Below are positions 33,754-42,705 of a stretch of DNA of 64,000 nucleotides, in pieces; the first letter of the stretch is position 1; each line of letters begins with the position of its first letter. Below the pieces are notes generated by a model, which did not search any database, was not told the origin of the DNA, and worked only from the letters and a program-made list of their open reading frames with translations. Where the stretch lies: assembly GCF_004295585.1 (NCBI RefSeq), contig NZ_AP019400.1, positions 835,501 to 899,500 on the forward strand. The letters run 5' to 3'. Source of the DNA: Cohnella abietis. GTDB lineage: Bacteria > Bacillota > Bacilli > Paenibacillales > Paenibacillaceae. A program made the position numbers and the translations under genes.

Positions 33754-35580
33754 GTGGACACGAGACAATGGATGTCAATATTGCTTAGTTTGGCGACAGC
33801 ACTGATGCTGTTCGTGATGTACCTGTCCTACCGGAAACGCCATCTTCAGGTCGCTCGGACGATGATTTTCGTTATGCTAGCTGCATCCTGTTATGCATTC
33901 GGCTATGCATTCGAAATTTTGAGCGAAAGCCTAGAAGGTGTGAAGCTGTCTCTCCAATTTGAATATTTGGGTATCCCCTTTGTCTCGGCGTTTTGGCTTC
34001 TGTTAGTTATCCAATTCACGGGTACAGCGGCTCGACATCGTAAGCTGCTGGTGTTGCTACTTTTTGTCATACCGATAGCGACCTTTGTCCTTCATCTAAC
34101 TAATGATTGGCATCATCTTATTTATATAGAGTATGTACGGAATGCGGAGTCAGCCATTCCCGTGTACTATACCGTTAAAGGGCCTTGGTATTCGGTACAT
34201 GCCTTCTATAATTATACGATTCTCCTGTTTGGTATTTTGCTGTTTATCCCAATGTACCTGCGTTCTTTACCTATTGTAAGGAAACAAATCGCCGTTCTCA
34301 TTGTGGGTGCGGCTACACCTATGCTATTTAATATTGCTTATATGTTTGGCAAAGTTATCGATTTCACCCCATTTGGGTTCGCTGCCTCGGGCGTCGTATA
34401 TGCATGGGGTATTTTTCGATTCCATCTGCTTCGTCTCACCCCCCTTGCGTTTGCTAAGGTGTTCGATACCATCCGTGACGGCGTTGTTTTGCTAGATTAT
34501 GAGGATCAGATTATTAATCACAATAAAGCAGCGGAAGAAGTATTTCCGGAGCTGAGTGGAACGAAGAGCTTTCCTGCGCAAGGAAAGGATGTCCTGTCTG
34601 CCTACCCAGAGCTGTTGCAGCGGATTTCCGCCTCCGATAGCCAGGATGAACGATTTACTTTTCAAAGCTATCAGTCCGATCGGCACAAGCACTACATTTG
34701 TAGCTTGTCCTTTATCTACGATACGGGAGTGACCCCGATTGGGAAAATGCTGATGTTTAACGATGTTACGGAATTAATGGAAAATGAGGCGAAGCTGCGC
34801 GAGAAGTCCCAACGGCTGTCTCAGCTGAACGAATTTAAGGACAAGCTGTTTACGGTTGTGGCCCACGATATTCGCGATCCTATAGCTCTTCTCGTCAGTC
34901 TGACTGAGCTGCTGGGTGAGGAGCCAACGGATGCTGATATTGCACATGCCGAAGTATTCCAAGAAATTAGAAGGCAAGTAAGTAGCACCTTTCATCTTGT
35001 CGATAATTTGCTTGACTGGTATCGCAGTCAGAATGGGGCAGTTTCTTTTCGTCCGGTGGTATGGAACCTGCAGCAGGTTGTTCGGCAGGCGTTATCACTC
35101 GCTGGAGCTAGAGCCAACATGAAGCAGATTCAGATGATTGAGCTTGTTGACGAGTCGTTGACGGTGAACGCCGATAAAGAAATGCTTGACCTCATTCTCC
35201 GAAACTTACTATCGAATGCCATTAAGTTTACTGGAATCGGCGGCAGGATTGAAATCGGAGCCACTATGGAAGGCGGACTGGTTCATATTTCAGTAAGAGA
35301 CAATGGGGCTGGAATAGATGAGGAGACATCCAGGCTACTGCGGCAAGAAGAGCTGTTTTTCAAGAAGCCGGGCTTTGTGAATGAGGGAGGAGAGGAAGTG
35401 AGATTTGGGCTTGTCCTAACTCGCGAATTTCTCCGAATTCACGGCGGGAGCCTACAGTTTGAAAGTATACCTGGAGAGGGAACGACTTTTATTATCGCTT
35501 TGCCTGGCTCCGCCAGTGGCAGAGAAACGATAAGTAGCGATAGAACGGGGGTGAGGGCTAATGAAAGTTATATTGGTTGA
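33754..35580 (+). CDS. Membrane sensor histidine kinase with N-terminal 7TM region
   Basis: From the GTG start the protein is 608 residues. The first 220 hold about seven membrane helices of the histidine-kinase N-terminal 7TM type, followed by a PAS-like region (FDTIRDGVVLLDYEDQIINHNKAAEEVFPE) and a HisKA domain with VVAHDIRDPIA (His371). The ATPase part has LRNLLSNAIKFT and DNGAGI. GGAGGTG is placed 5 bases before this GTG, while the TTG at 33706 has no ribosome site. It overlaps the regulator gene by 20 bp. The sensed signal is unknown. Confidence 0.85.
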   Translation: MDTRQWMSILLSLATALMLFVMYLSYRKRHLQVARTMIFVMLAASCYAFGYAFEILSESLEGVKLSLQFEYLGIPFVSAFWLLLVIQFTGTAARHRKLLVLLLFVIPIATFVLHLTNDWHHLIYIEYVRNAESAIPVYYTVKGPWYSVHAFYNYTILLFGILLFIPMYLRSLPIVRKQIAVLIVGAATPMLFNIAYMFGKVIDFTPFGFAASGVVYAWGIFRFHLLRLTPLAFAKVFDTIRDGVVLLDYEDQIINHNKAAEEVFPELSGTKSFPAQGKDVLSAYPELLQRISASDSQDERFTFQSYQSDRHKHYICSLSFIYDTGVTPIGKMLMFNDVTELMENEAKLREKSQRLSQLNEFKDKLFTVVAHDIRDPIALLVSLTELLGEEPTDADIAHAEVFQEIRRQVSSTFHLVDNLLDWYRSQNGAVSFRPVVWNLQQVVRQALSLAGARANMKQIQMIELVDESLTVNADKEMLDLILRNLLSNAIKFTGIGGRIEIGATMEGGLVHISVRDNGAGIDEETSRLLRQEELFFKKPGFVNEGGEEVRFGLVLTREFLRIHGGSLQFESIPGEGTTFIIALPGSASGRETISSDRTGVRANESYIG

Positions 35581-36709
35581 TGATGAGCCCGTAATGCATC
35601 TTATTATGAAAAAAATGCTAATCAAGCTGCCAGGGGTCCAGGTAGCTGGAGCTTTCGCGGATACGCAGACTGCAGCCACGTTTCTGGACGAGAACAGTGA
35701 CATCGGGCTGGCTTTTGTGGACATCTCCATGCCGGGAGAAAGTGGAATGACATTTGCAGCCAAGATGGAAGAGGCGGGCTCCAACACCCGCATTGTATTT
35801 GTAACCTCGCATAAGGAATTCGCTCTTAAAGCATACGAGCTGTCCGTCGTAGATTATTTGGTTAAACCAGTGTCTCAAGAGCGGCTGGAACGGACAGTTA
35901 ATCGTGTGCTAGCGGGAAGAGACTCTTTACGAACGCAGTTACCAGAGGATTCGGCTGCCCGGGGGCTAGGTGATATTGTCATCACGACGCTCGGAGACTT
36001 CTCCATACAGAATGAGGCAGTGCGTGTCAAATGGATTTCGAGCAAAAGCGCAGAATTGTTCGCCTATTTACTGCTGTATCGGGGCAAGCGAATTGCTCGT
36101 TCCCGACTAGTTACAGATATTTTTGGAGCAATGACTATGGAAGGCGCTGAAAAATATTTGAATACGACCGTCTACCAGCTGCGCAAGTCATTGGAGCCAC
36201 TTGGTTTGCGGAAAGCTATTCAATCTGAAAATGACGGTTACGCATTGGAGTTAAGTAACGCAACTATCGACTACGAGGAGTTCGAACAGAGGGTTGGAAA
36301 TCTGGAGAGCATAACTGCTGATGATGTGGAAAGCTTGCTGCAGGCTGAGAGGCTGTACACAGGAGATTTATTCGGTAGTAAAGCTTATGTATGGGCGATT
36401 TATGAGACGGAGCGCCTTGCTGAGCTATATGTGTCCTTCGTCAAAAGGTTATCCGAGGCGCTAATTTCTTTTCAGAATACAGCTACCGCAGCGAAGCTGC
36501 TGCTTAAGCTATATGCCCGCAATCCTCTGGATGAATCTGTCGTAAGACTGCTTATGCAGATACATGGGCAAGACGGGAATAAGAAAGGATTGACCGCTCA
36601 ATATACTGATTATGTAAAGCTTTTGGGCAGGGAGCTTGGTATTCGCCCATCCAAGGAATTGATTCTGCTGTATGACTCGCTTGTGAACGAGTTTGTCGAC
36701 AACAAATAA
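35561..36709 (+). CDS. Response regulator with SARP-like (winged helix plus BTAD) output
   Basis: The 382-residue protein has an N-terminal receiver (VILVDDEP, Asp54 in FVDISMPGESG, Lys in YLVKPV), then a winged-helix domain (KSAELFAYLLLYRGKRIARSRLV; TTVYQLRKSLE) and a bacterial transcriptional-activator (BTAD) helical domain ending RELGIRPSKELILLYDSLV. SARP-type outputs are known mainly as activators of antibiotic clusters in actinobacteria, but receiver-SARP fusions also occur in Bacilli. It is coupled to the preceding kinase. The gene after it encodes a secreted protein and is a possible target. Confidence 0.85.
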   Translation: MKVILVDDEPVMHLIMKKMLIKLPGVQVAGAFADTQTAATFLDENSDIGLAFVDISMPGESGMTFAAKMEEAGSNTRIVFVTSHKEFALKAYELSVVDYLVKPVSQERLERTVNRVLAGRDSLRTQLPEDSAARGLGDIVITTLGDFSIQNEAVRVKWISSKSAELFAYLLLYRGKRIARSRLVTDIFGAMTMEGAEKYLNTTVYQLRKSLEPLGLRKAIQSENDGYALELSNATIDYEEFEQRVGNLESITADDVESLLQAERLYTGDLFGSKAYVWAIYETERLAELYVSFVKRLSEALISFQNTATAAKLLLKLYARNPLDESVVRLLMQIHGQDGNKKGLTAQYTDYVKLLGRELGIRPSKELILLYDSLVNEFVDNK

Positions 36710-36763
36710 TAGATATTATCATGGCACTTCCCCATACCTTCACCTATGAAAAGGAGTATCCTT

Positions 36764-38782
36764 GTGCGCAGAAAAATAATCATCGTTGCAGCTCTTATCG
36801 CTATGTTAGTTACTTCTGTATCTGTTGTATCCGCAAAGGATTCCTCTAGAATCCGCACTACTGTAGCATTCACTTACTCGTTATCCTCTGATAAAAGTGA
36901 AGTCATTCCAACCGTGACAGTAACCTCTCAGGATTATTCTACAGGCTCTGCACAGCAGCAATCGTATTCTTTTCCCAATCAGAAAATCAGTATACCGGCT
37001 AATGCCAGCTACAATGAAATGGACACCTCTAAGCCAGAAAGCCTGAGAACTTCATGCGGAAGCTACACGGGTACTTATCACTTTCAAATGTCATCAGGTC
37101 TGAAAGCCTATCAAGTAGATTGCTACTCCGTATATAACAACAAAACGGGGAATAGAACTCAGCCTAAGCATTCTCGTATTCTAGAATTTGACTTGAAGAC
37201 AAAGAAGCTCAGAGTACTTCGCAGCGTAGATAGTGATTCGGAATATACAGGATATGTGGGCTTGGAAATGTATCGTAATTTCAAAGGCTATGCTGTGAAG
37301 ACGGATGAAAAAGCGGTAGCTCACGAAGATTATAGCTCGAAGAAGGTACAGGTGTATTCTCTAGAAACCAATAAGCCTATTGCCGTACTTAATGATTATC
37401 CACGAGAAGAAAGTATAAACCCGTTGACGGGTAACTATGACAAGATATTAGATATCCAAGCTGTTGTCATCCAAGAGTATGAGCTTTTGAAGGGTAACGC
37501 GGCTAATTATGGCTATTCTATTTCGTACGCGGGGAAAAGCTACCTAGTGAAAAACTATCAGCTATACGCTGATGGACGCAAAACGGAGCTTTTTGGAAAT
37601 AAAAATATAGCAACCAAACGATGGGAAAAGAAAATCGGAAGCCTCCGTTACGCTTATTATTATGATAGTAAGAAGAAGGCGTGGTTCGTCGGCTATTCCA
37701 AAGGGGGAAGCTATTTTCCTCTCAGTGAGTCTTCTGCTATGGCAATTGCTTCATTTTCTCCGAATGATAAGTACTTACTTATCTCGAATTATTTTACCGA
37801 TCCGAAAACACGAAAGAGAACGGGCAAATATACCACAACTGTTGTTGATACCAGCACGGCCAAGGTCTTACATGTACTTCCCGCCTTTGAGGAATACAAT
37901 AGGGATCATGGCTTCCAATGGATAAGCGACGACCTGGTTTATGTTCGATTCAACAACCCCAATTATTCTGGTTATTTGCATGTGCCAACTGGCATTCTGA
38001 CTAAGCATGAAGGAGAAAGATATTACGATAATGCAAGCTTGTATTCAGGCAGCTATTCGAATCTTCTCACACCTGAATCGCCGTATGAAATTCTCATTGA
38101 TGGCAGGAATGTTAGCTACTCCACTCAGGGGCCTTTCCATCTTTACAAGGGAGAGGAACAGTGGATGATTCCGCTAGATGACTTTGCCAGAGGTATAGGC
38201 GCTGCTGTCAAAACCACTAAGAGCGGCTGGCAAGTAAGTCAAAACAATCAAGTGCTGGACATTTCCCGAGAGAAGGCAGTCATTTTCCGAAATCAAGCAT
38301 TCGTGCCGTTTGCAAGCCTTACTGAAAACCTGGGTATTGTTGCAGCTATTGAAGTTAATTACAAGCTTCTGCTGTTTACTAATCAAATAACAGAGGAACA
38401 ATTGAAAGTGGCTTTTCCTAAAGCGACTCTTGTTGATTACGACTTTAAGGCTCTTATTGACGGTAAGCTTACTTCCTTAGATGAATCGACGCGAGAAGTC
38501 TATCACATGTATAGAGTAGAAGGCGAAACGCTTGTTCTTTTTCAAAATGGTCATTTGGTAAGCGTGATCGGTGCGAGCTATCCTTCAAAAACGGCTCGTG
38601 GAGTTGAACTGCACGAGGGTAAGGGGAAAAATGCCATGTTGAAAAAATACGGTACAGTAAAGCCAAAGAAAGACGGGGAAATGCAGCTATATACGTATAA
38701 AATGAATGATTACGATATGACCTTTGCTACCGGTAATGATCTAGTCAAGGCTGTTTACTTCACCTTTCATAATCAAGAATAG
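36764..38782 (+). CDS. Secreted protein of unknown function with copper-amine-oxidase-N-like region
   Basis: The GTG start is chosen because AAAGGAG precedes it by about 8 bases; an ATG at 36746 would add six residues. The 672-residue product has a signal peptide (ending near VVSA-KD), a long region of beta-rich, Lys/Tyr-rich sequence with faint beta-propeller-like repeats (FSPNDKYLLISNYF), then at about 440-545 a segment like the copper amine oxidase N-terminal domain (ILIDGRNV ... FVPFASLTENLGI), common in Paenibacillus secreted proteins. I recognise no catalytic motif. It follows the SARP-like two-component pair by 54 bp. Confidence 0.6.
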   Translation: MRRKIIIVAALIAMLVTSVSVVSAKDSSRIRTTVAFTYSLSSDKSEVIPTVTVTSQDYSTGSAQQQSYSFPNQKISIPANASYNEMDTSKPESLRTSCGSYTGTYHFQMSSGLKAYQVDCYSVYNNKTGNRTQPKHSRILEFDLKTKKLRVLRSVDSDSEYTGYVGLEMYRNFKGYAVKTDEKAVAHEDYSSKKVQVYSLETNKPIAVLNDYPREESINPLTGNYDKILDIQAVVIQEYELLKGNAANYGYSISYAGKSYLVKNYQLYADGRKTELFGNKNIATKRWEKKIGSLRYAYYYDSKKKAWFVGYSKGGSYFPLSESSAMAIASFSPNDKYLLISNYFTDPKTRKRTGKYTTTVVDTSTAKVLHVLPAFEEYNRDHGFQWISDDLVYVRFNNPNYSGYLHVPTGILTKHEGERYYDNASLYSGSYSNLLTPESPYEILIDGRNVSYSTQGPFHLYKGEEQWMIPLDDFARGIGAAVKTTKSGWQVSQNNQVLDISREKAVIFRNQAFVPFASLTENLGIVAAIEVNYKLLLFTNQITEEQLKVAFPKATLVDYDFKALIDGKLTSLDESTREVYHMYRVEGETLVLFQNGHLVSVIGASYPSKTARGVELHEGKGKNAMLKKYGTVKPKKDGEMQLYTYKMNDYDMTFATGNDLVKAVYFTFHNQE

Positions 38783-38806
38783 CATCAATACAGCATATGT
38801 AGTCCG

Positions 38807-38836
38807 ATCCACAGCCGCTTGAGGTTGTGGATTTAT
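38807..38836 (+). terminator. Hairpin of the CACAGCC/GGTTGTG type
   Basis: ATCCACAGCC pairs with GGTTGTGGAT with a short inner loop, followed by TTAT. It separates the secreted-protein gene from the iron regulator. Confidence 0.55.
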
Positions 38837-38876
38837 GGCGTGCCCGGCATAATAATGGATAGATGAAGGAATACCA

Positions 38877-40520
38877 ATGATAATTAAGCCTCATGCGGAG
38901 GATTGGAAAATGACCTTGGCAAAACAGATAAATGAGATGATTTTTCATATCTTTCATGTGGAGCATACGAGTTGTACAGATCAAACAGAGTTGAGCTCGC
39001 ATTTTGTATCAACCTATCAGGTAATATTCGTAAGTAAGGGCAAGGGAAGAATAGAGATTAATGGTGAGGTCCATCTTGCAGAGGCGGGAAAAACATTTTT
39101 TCTCCAAAAGGGGAAGAAGGTTCAAATCACTTCTAATGCGCAGGAACCGCTGGAGTTCTATGAGATAGCCTATTCCTATAAGAGTCGTTATCAAACGAAT
39201 GGGACATGGCAATTATATAAGGAAGAAGGAATAACTTTCCCGATTGAGGGAGAGGTGTATATCGGAAATCATTCGCAGGCGCTCCACTTGTTCGAGCAGC
39301 TGTATGTGAGTGCTCAAGAGCAGGAGGATCTGCGGCAATATCGGCAAAAAAGCTTGTTTATGGAATTTATCTACATCGTTCTAAAGGGGATTTCGGAGCA
39401 ACAGCACGATATTGTCAAGGGTATGGAGCATACCTTTAACTATTTGAAAACTCACTATATGGAAATGATTTCGTTGGATTTTCTGGCTGAGATGGCGGGA
39501 TTTAGTCCCAGCTATTACTCTCGCTTGTTTAAGAAGATTAAAGGCGTCAGCCCAACAACCTACATTACCAAGCTGAGAATTGAACGTGCCAAGGAATTGC
39601 TCGTGTTATCCAATAGCTCCTATCAAGACATTGCACAATCGGTTGGCTATAAGGAGGAGTCCTATTTTAGTCGAATGTTCAAGAAAGAAACGGGCCATTC
39701 TCCAGCTCATTATTTGAAATTAAAACGCAAGAAAATTGCTATTATGAGACATACCTTTAACGGTGACCTGCTGGCACTCGGCGTGACTCCTCATGTATCT
39801 GTCCGCTTATCGGATTGGGACAACTTTCACCTTAAGGATCAATTGAAGGATTCACGTGTCATCGCGATCTATGATTCGCATAGCTTGGATGATTTGATTC
39901 GATTTGAGCCAGATATCATTGTTAGTGACCGGGAGTGGGGGAATAAGAACGAAGACTTATCGTTAATTGCCCCAACGGTTGTTATTTCTTACTGGGAGCT
40001 TGATTGGCGGCAGAGATTTCTGCAGATTGCCAATGTGATTGGCAAGCATAAGGAAGCGAGAGGCTGGCTGACCCGGTATGACAGGAAAGCAATGCAGGCT
40101 CAGGTAAGCATAAAGGCATATATCGGTGATAAAACGGTGCTGATCCTGAGAATTATCGGGGGTAAGCTAAGGGTTTATGGGATGGATCGCAATATAGGCT
40201 GTGTATTGTACGAGGATCTTCAAATCACTCCGCCACAGGAAGTGAGGGCGATCAAGTGGAGGAAGGCAATTCTGACTGAGGACTTGCCCAAGTATGGGGC
40301 GGATATGATCTTAATTATGTGTTCACCCAAAAGAAGAGATCAGAAGCTATGGGAGCAGGTACAATTAAGCTCTGAATGGCAAGGCTTAACTGCTGTGCGC
40401 AGTTCTCAGTGGCATCTAATTGATATATACCCATGGATCGACTATTCAGCACTAAGTCATGAGTTGATGATTGATCGTATCCTCAGCTTACTTACACCTT
40501 CCAATAAAACTTCCAAATAA
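38877..40520 (+). CDS. btr: AraC-family regulator fused to a siderophore-binding domain (Btr-like)
   Basis: The 547-residue protein combines an N-terminal cupin-like region, two AraC helix-turn-helix motifs at about 196-282 (ISLDFLAEMAGFSPSYYSRLFKK; SYQDIAQSVGYKEESYFSRMFKK) and a C-terminal domain of about 255 residues resembling periplasmic siderophore-binding proteins (IAIMRHTFNGDLLALGVTPHVSV; APTVVISYWELDW). This is the domain order of Bacillus subtilis Btr, which binds bacillibactin and activates feuABC. It precedes an iron-siderophore importer here. An alternative ATG at 38910 also has a GGAGG, so the first 11 residues are uncertain. Confidence 0.8.
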   Translation: MIIKPHAEDWKMTLAKQINEMIFHIFHVEHTSCTDQTELSSHFVSTYQVIFVSKGKGRIEINGEVHLAEAGKTFFLQKGKKVQITSNAQEPLEFYEIAYSYKSRYQTNGTWQLYKEEGITFPIEGEVYIGNHSQALHLFEQLYVSAQEQEDLRQYRQKSLFMEFIYIVLKGISEQQHDIVKGMEHTFNYLKTHYMEMISLDFLAEMAGFSPSYYSRLFKKIKGVSPTTYITKLRIERAKELLVLSNSSYQDIAQSVGYKEESYFSRMFKKETGHSPAHYLKLKRKKIAIMRHTFNGDLLALGVTPHVSVRLSDWDNFHLKDQLKDSRVIAIYDSHSLDDLIRFEPDIIVSDREWGNKNEDLSLIAPTVVISYWELDWRQRFLQIANVIGKHKEARGWLTRYDRKAMQAQVSIKAYIGDKTVLILRIIGGKLRVYGMDRNIGCVLYEDLQITPPQEVRAIKWRKAILTEDLPKYGADMILIMCSPKRRDQKLWEQVQLSSEWQGLTAVRSSQWHLIDIYPWIDYSALSHELMIDRILSLLTPSNKTSK

Positions 40521-40577
40521 CAAAAAGCTTCAAAAAACGGAACAAAATACTTCATGGTTTATTTAAAAGCTATCCTA

Positions 40578-40617
40578 TATAATCTGTTAAGCGGGGTCAT
40601 TGAGAATGATTTTCAAT
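40578..40617 (+). promoter_or_regulatory. Promoter and Fur box of the siderophore importer
   Basis: TATAAT (40578-40583) is followed by TGAGAATGATTTTCA (40601-40615), which differs from the Fur/Per box consensus TGATAATNATTATCA at two positions and sits in a longer inverted repeat starting ATTGA and ending TCAAT. Iron-dependent repression by Fur is expected, with activation by the Btr-like protein. Confidence 0.75.
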
Positions 40618-40669
40618 ATTAACTCGTAAATATGACAACTACAGATAGCTCACAGGAGGAGTCCAAACC

Positions 40670-41662
40670 ATGTTTCGTGTAAAAACGTCAGTAGTATCCA
40701 TTTTGTTAATTGCAGGTCTATTATTGTTGGCTGGTTGTGGTTCTAATAATAAAGAAAATGTTGGTTCGAACACACCAAGCCCAAGCGGGGAAACACCTGC
40801 TGCTACAGAATCGGGAGCTCCGTCACAAAATAAGATCATTAAGCATGTATGGGGTGAAGCAACAATTAAAGAAACACCTGTAAGAATTGTTGCCCTAGAT
40901 TATGCATTCATCGATATGCTTAGCGTGCTTGATATAAAGCCAGTTGCGACAGTAGGGATTGGGGAGTCGGGATTTCCAGATTACCTTAAGGATCAAGTGA
41001 GTGGAGATGGGATTACGAATGTAGGACAAGCTAAGCAGCCGAACCTGGAAGTGCTTAGATCTGTGAAGCCTGATCTTATTCTTGCCAATCCAGATCGTCA
41101 CGAGATGATTAAGGATCAGCTTTCGGATATTGCACCTACTATTGCCTTTGACGATGATAACTACCAAATGGTGCTTGCGAACTTAAGTCTTCTTGCGGAT
41201 GCGGTGGGTAAGAAGGAGCAAGGGGATAAGGTCATTCAAACGATCGAAGCGAAGATCAAGGAAGGCAAGGAAAGAATGCAAACAGCTCCGAGTGCTCTGG
41301 TTGTTGGCGCATTTGAAGATGATTCGACCGTGTGGCTCAAAAGCTCTTTCGTTGGTTCCATACTTAGCGGTATTGGTGTTAATTACTTATTCGATGGTAC
41401 AAAGGATAACTCAGCTGCTGAAAGTAAGACGGATATCGCGAAGCTTAGTCTGGAGCGACTAGGTGAGTATAATCCAGACTATATTTTCCTATATGGCGAG
41501 CCTGAGAAATGGCTGAAAAATCCAATATATAAAAACCTACAGGCTGTTAAAGATAACAAGGCTATTACAGTAAGTAGAGATCTCTGGTCTAAGGGTCGTG
41601 GACCACGTGCGGCAGAGCTCATTATTGATCAGGCTTTGCAAACAATGGCAGGAGATAAATAA
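40670..41662 (+). CDS. Iron-siderophore ABC transporter binding lipoprotein
   Basis: The 330-residue product has a signal with lipobox LAGC (Cys23) followed by a Ser/Pro/Thr-rich tether. The body is a class III helical-backbone binding protein: IVALDYAFIDMLSVLDIKPVATV, PNLEVLRSVKPDLILANP and SKGRGPRAAELIID near the end. AGGAGG precedes the ATG. It should capture a ferric siderophore or ferric citrate outside the membrane and pass it to the two permeases encoded next. Overall pattern is closer to the FecB/YfmC group than to FeuA, on my reading, so the ligand is left open. Confidence 0.85.
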   Translation: MFRVKTSVVSILLIAGLLLLAGCGSNNKENVGSNTPSPSGETPAATESGAPSQNKIIKHVWGEATIKETPVRIVALDYAFIDMLSVLDIKPVATVGIGESGFPDYLKDQVSGDGITNVGQAKQPNLEVLRSVKPDLILANPDRHEMIKDQLSDIAPTIAFDDDNYQMVLANLSLLADAVGKKEQGDKVIQTIEAKIKEGKERMQTAPSALVVGAFEDDSTVWLKSSFVGSILSGIGVNYLFDGTKDNSAAESKTDIAKLSLERLGEYNPDYIFLYGEPEKWLKNPIYKNLQAVKDNKAITVSRDLWSKGRGPRAAELIIDQALQTMAGDK

Positions 41663-41685
41663 TAACATACCCCGGAGGTAGAGCG

Positions 41686-42705
41686 GTGAACCAACTGCAA
41701 TCGGGCATGCGGGGGCAGACAAAGTCTGCTCCTTATCTGTTCGTAGGATTCATTATACTTGCCATTATTCTCGGAAGTATTGGCACATTTGTCGGTGTGA
41801 AGGGTTTACACTGGAGCAATTTCTCGGATTTGTTTAACTATGATGAGTCGAATTTATTGGCTTACAAGGTTTGGGAGGTTAGGCTGCCAAGAGTCACATT
41901 GGCTATTATACTCGGGGCTGGACTGGCTGTAGCCGGATGTCTGCTGCAAGGGATAACAAGAAATCCTTTATCTGATTCAGAGATTATTGGCATTAATCAA
42001 GGAGCAAGCTTTTTTGTTGTTCTATCCTTAGTTATGTTCGGATTGAAGGATGTAACAGTTACTATTCTTATAGCTGGATTTGTAGGTGCCGCAGTTGGAG
42101 GGAGCCTTGTCTTAATTCTGTCTCAGAGTGGCGCGTATTCAGGGACGCGTCTGCTGCTAGCGGGTGTCTCGATTACTTTATTTATGGGCTCTTTAACGAC
42201 CGGATTACTGATTCTTCAGGAAGATAAATTATCTGAAATTCTCTACTGGATGGCGGGAAAGCTGTCAGGAGCGAACTGGATGGATGTGAAGCTCAGCCTG
42301 CTTTGTGTTGTTCCAGGCACGCTGATTATCTTATTGTTCGCGAGAGCGTTTAATATCTTTTCTCTAGGTGAGGAAATGGCAATGGGATTAGGGCAGAATG
42401 TGGTTAGGCTCCGCAGGCTCGCATTTGTCATCGTCATTCTAATTGTCGGAGGGGCAGTTGCACTGGCAGGACCAATCGGATTCGTAGGATTAATAGTTCC
42501 TCATATGATAAGATCCTTGGTTGGAACTGACTATCGTCTTGTATTTCCTCTATCAGCATTAGCTGGGATCAACCTGCTGCTCGCTGCTGACATAAGTGGA
42601 CAGTGGCTTTGGTACCCTTCGGATATCCCCGTTGGTATTATTACAGCTCTTCTAGGCACCCCCTTCTTTCTTTATTTGATGCGGCGCAAAATGGGGGACG
42701 GCTAA
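41686..42705 (+). CDS. FecCD-family iron-siderophore permease, first subunit
   Basis: The 339-residue protein has about nine to ten membrane segments and the family motifs RLPRVTLAIILGAGLAVAGCLLQGITRNPL, GPIGFVGLIVPHMIR and PSDIPVGIITALLGTPFFLYL. The GTG start follows GGAGGT. Its stop codon abuts the start of the partner permease, so synthesis is coupled. No ATP-binding gene follows; as with FeuABC, a shared ATPase of the YusV type encoded elsewhere would be needed. Confidence 0.9.
   Translation: MNQLQSGMRGQTKSAPYLFVGFIILAIILGSIGTFVGVKGLHWSNFSDLFNYDESNLLAYKVWEVRLPRVTLAIILGAGLAVAGCLLQGITRNPLSDSEIIGINQGASFFVVLSLVMFGLKDVTVTILIAGFVGAAVGGSLVLILSQSGAYSGTRLLLAGVSITLFMGSLTTGLLILQEDKLSEILYWMAGKLSGANWMDVKLSLLCVVPGTLIILLFARAFNIFSLGEEMAMGLGQNVVRLRRLAFVIVILIVGGAVALAGPIGFVGLIVPHMIRSLVGTDYRLVFPLSALAGINLLLAADISGQWLWYPSDIPVGIITALLGTPFFLYLMRRKMGDG

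Noticed and set aside
33179..33778. 199-codon antisense open frame over array B
   Set aside because: Same by-product of a period divisible by three; it also runs into the kinase start and has no upstream signals.
38886..38902. Copy of the AAGCCTCATGCGGAGG arm of the 22173 terminator inside the Btr-like gene start
   Set aside because: Sixteen identical bases can occur by chance in 64 kb; the right arm is missing and the bases encode the protein's N-terminus.
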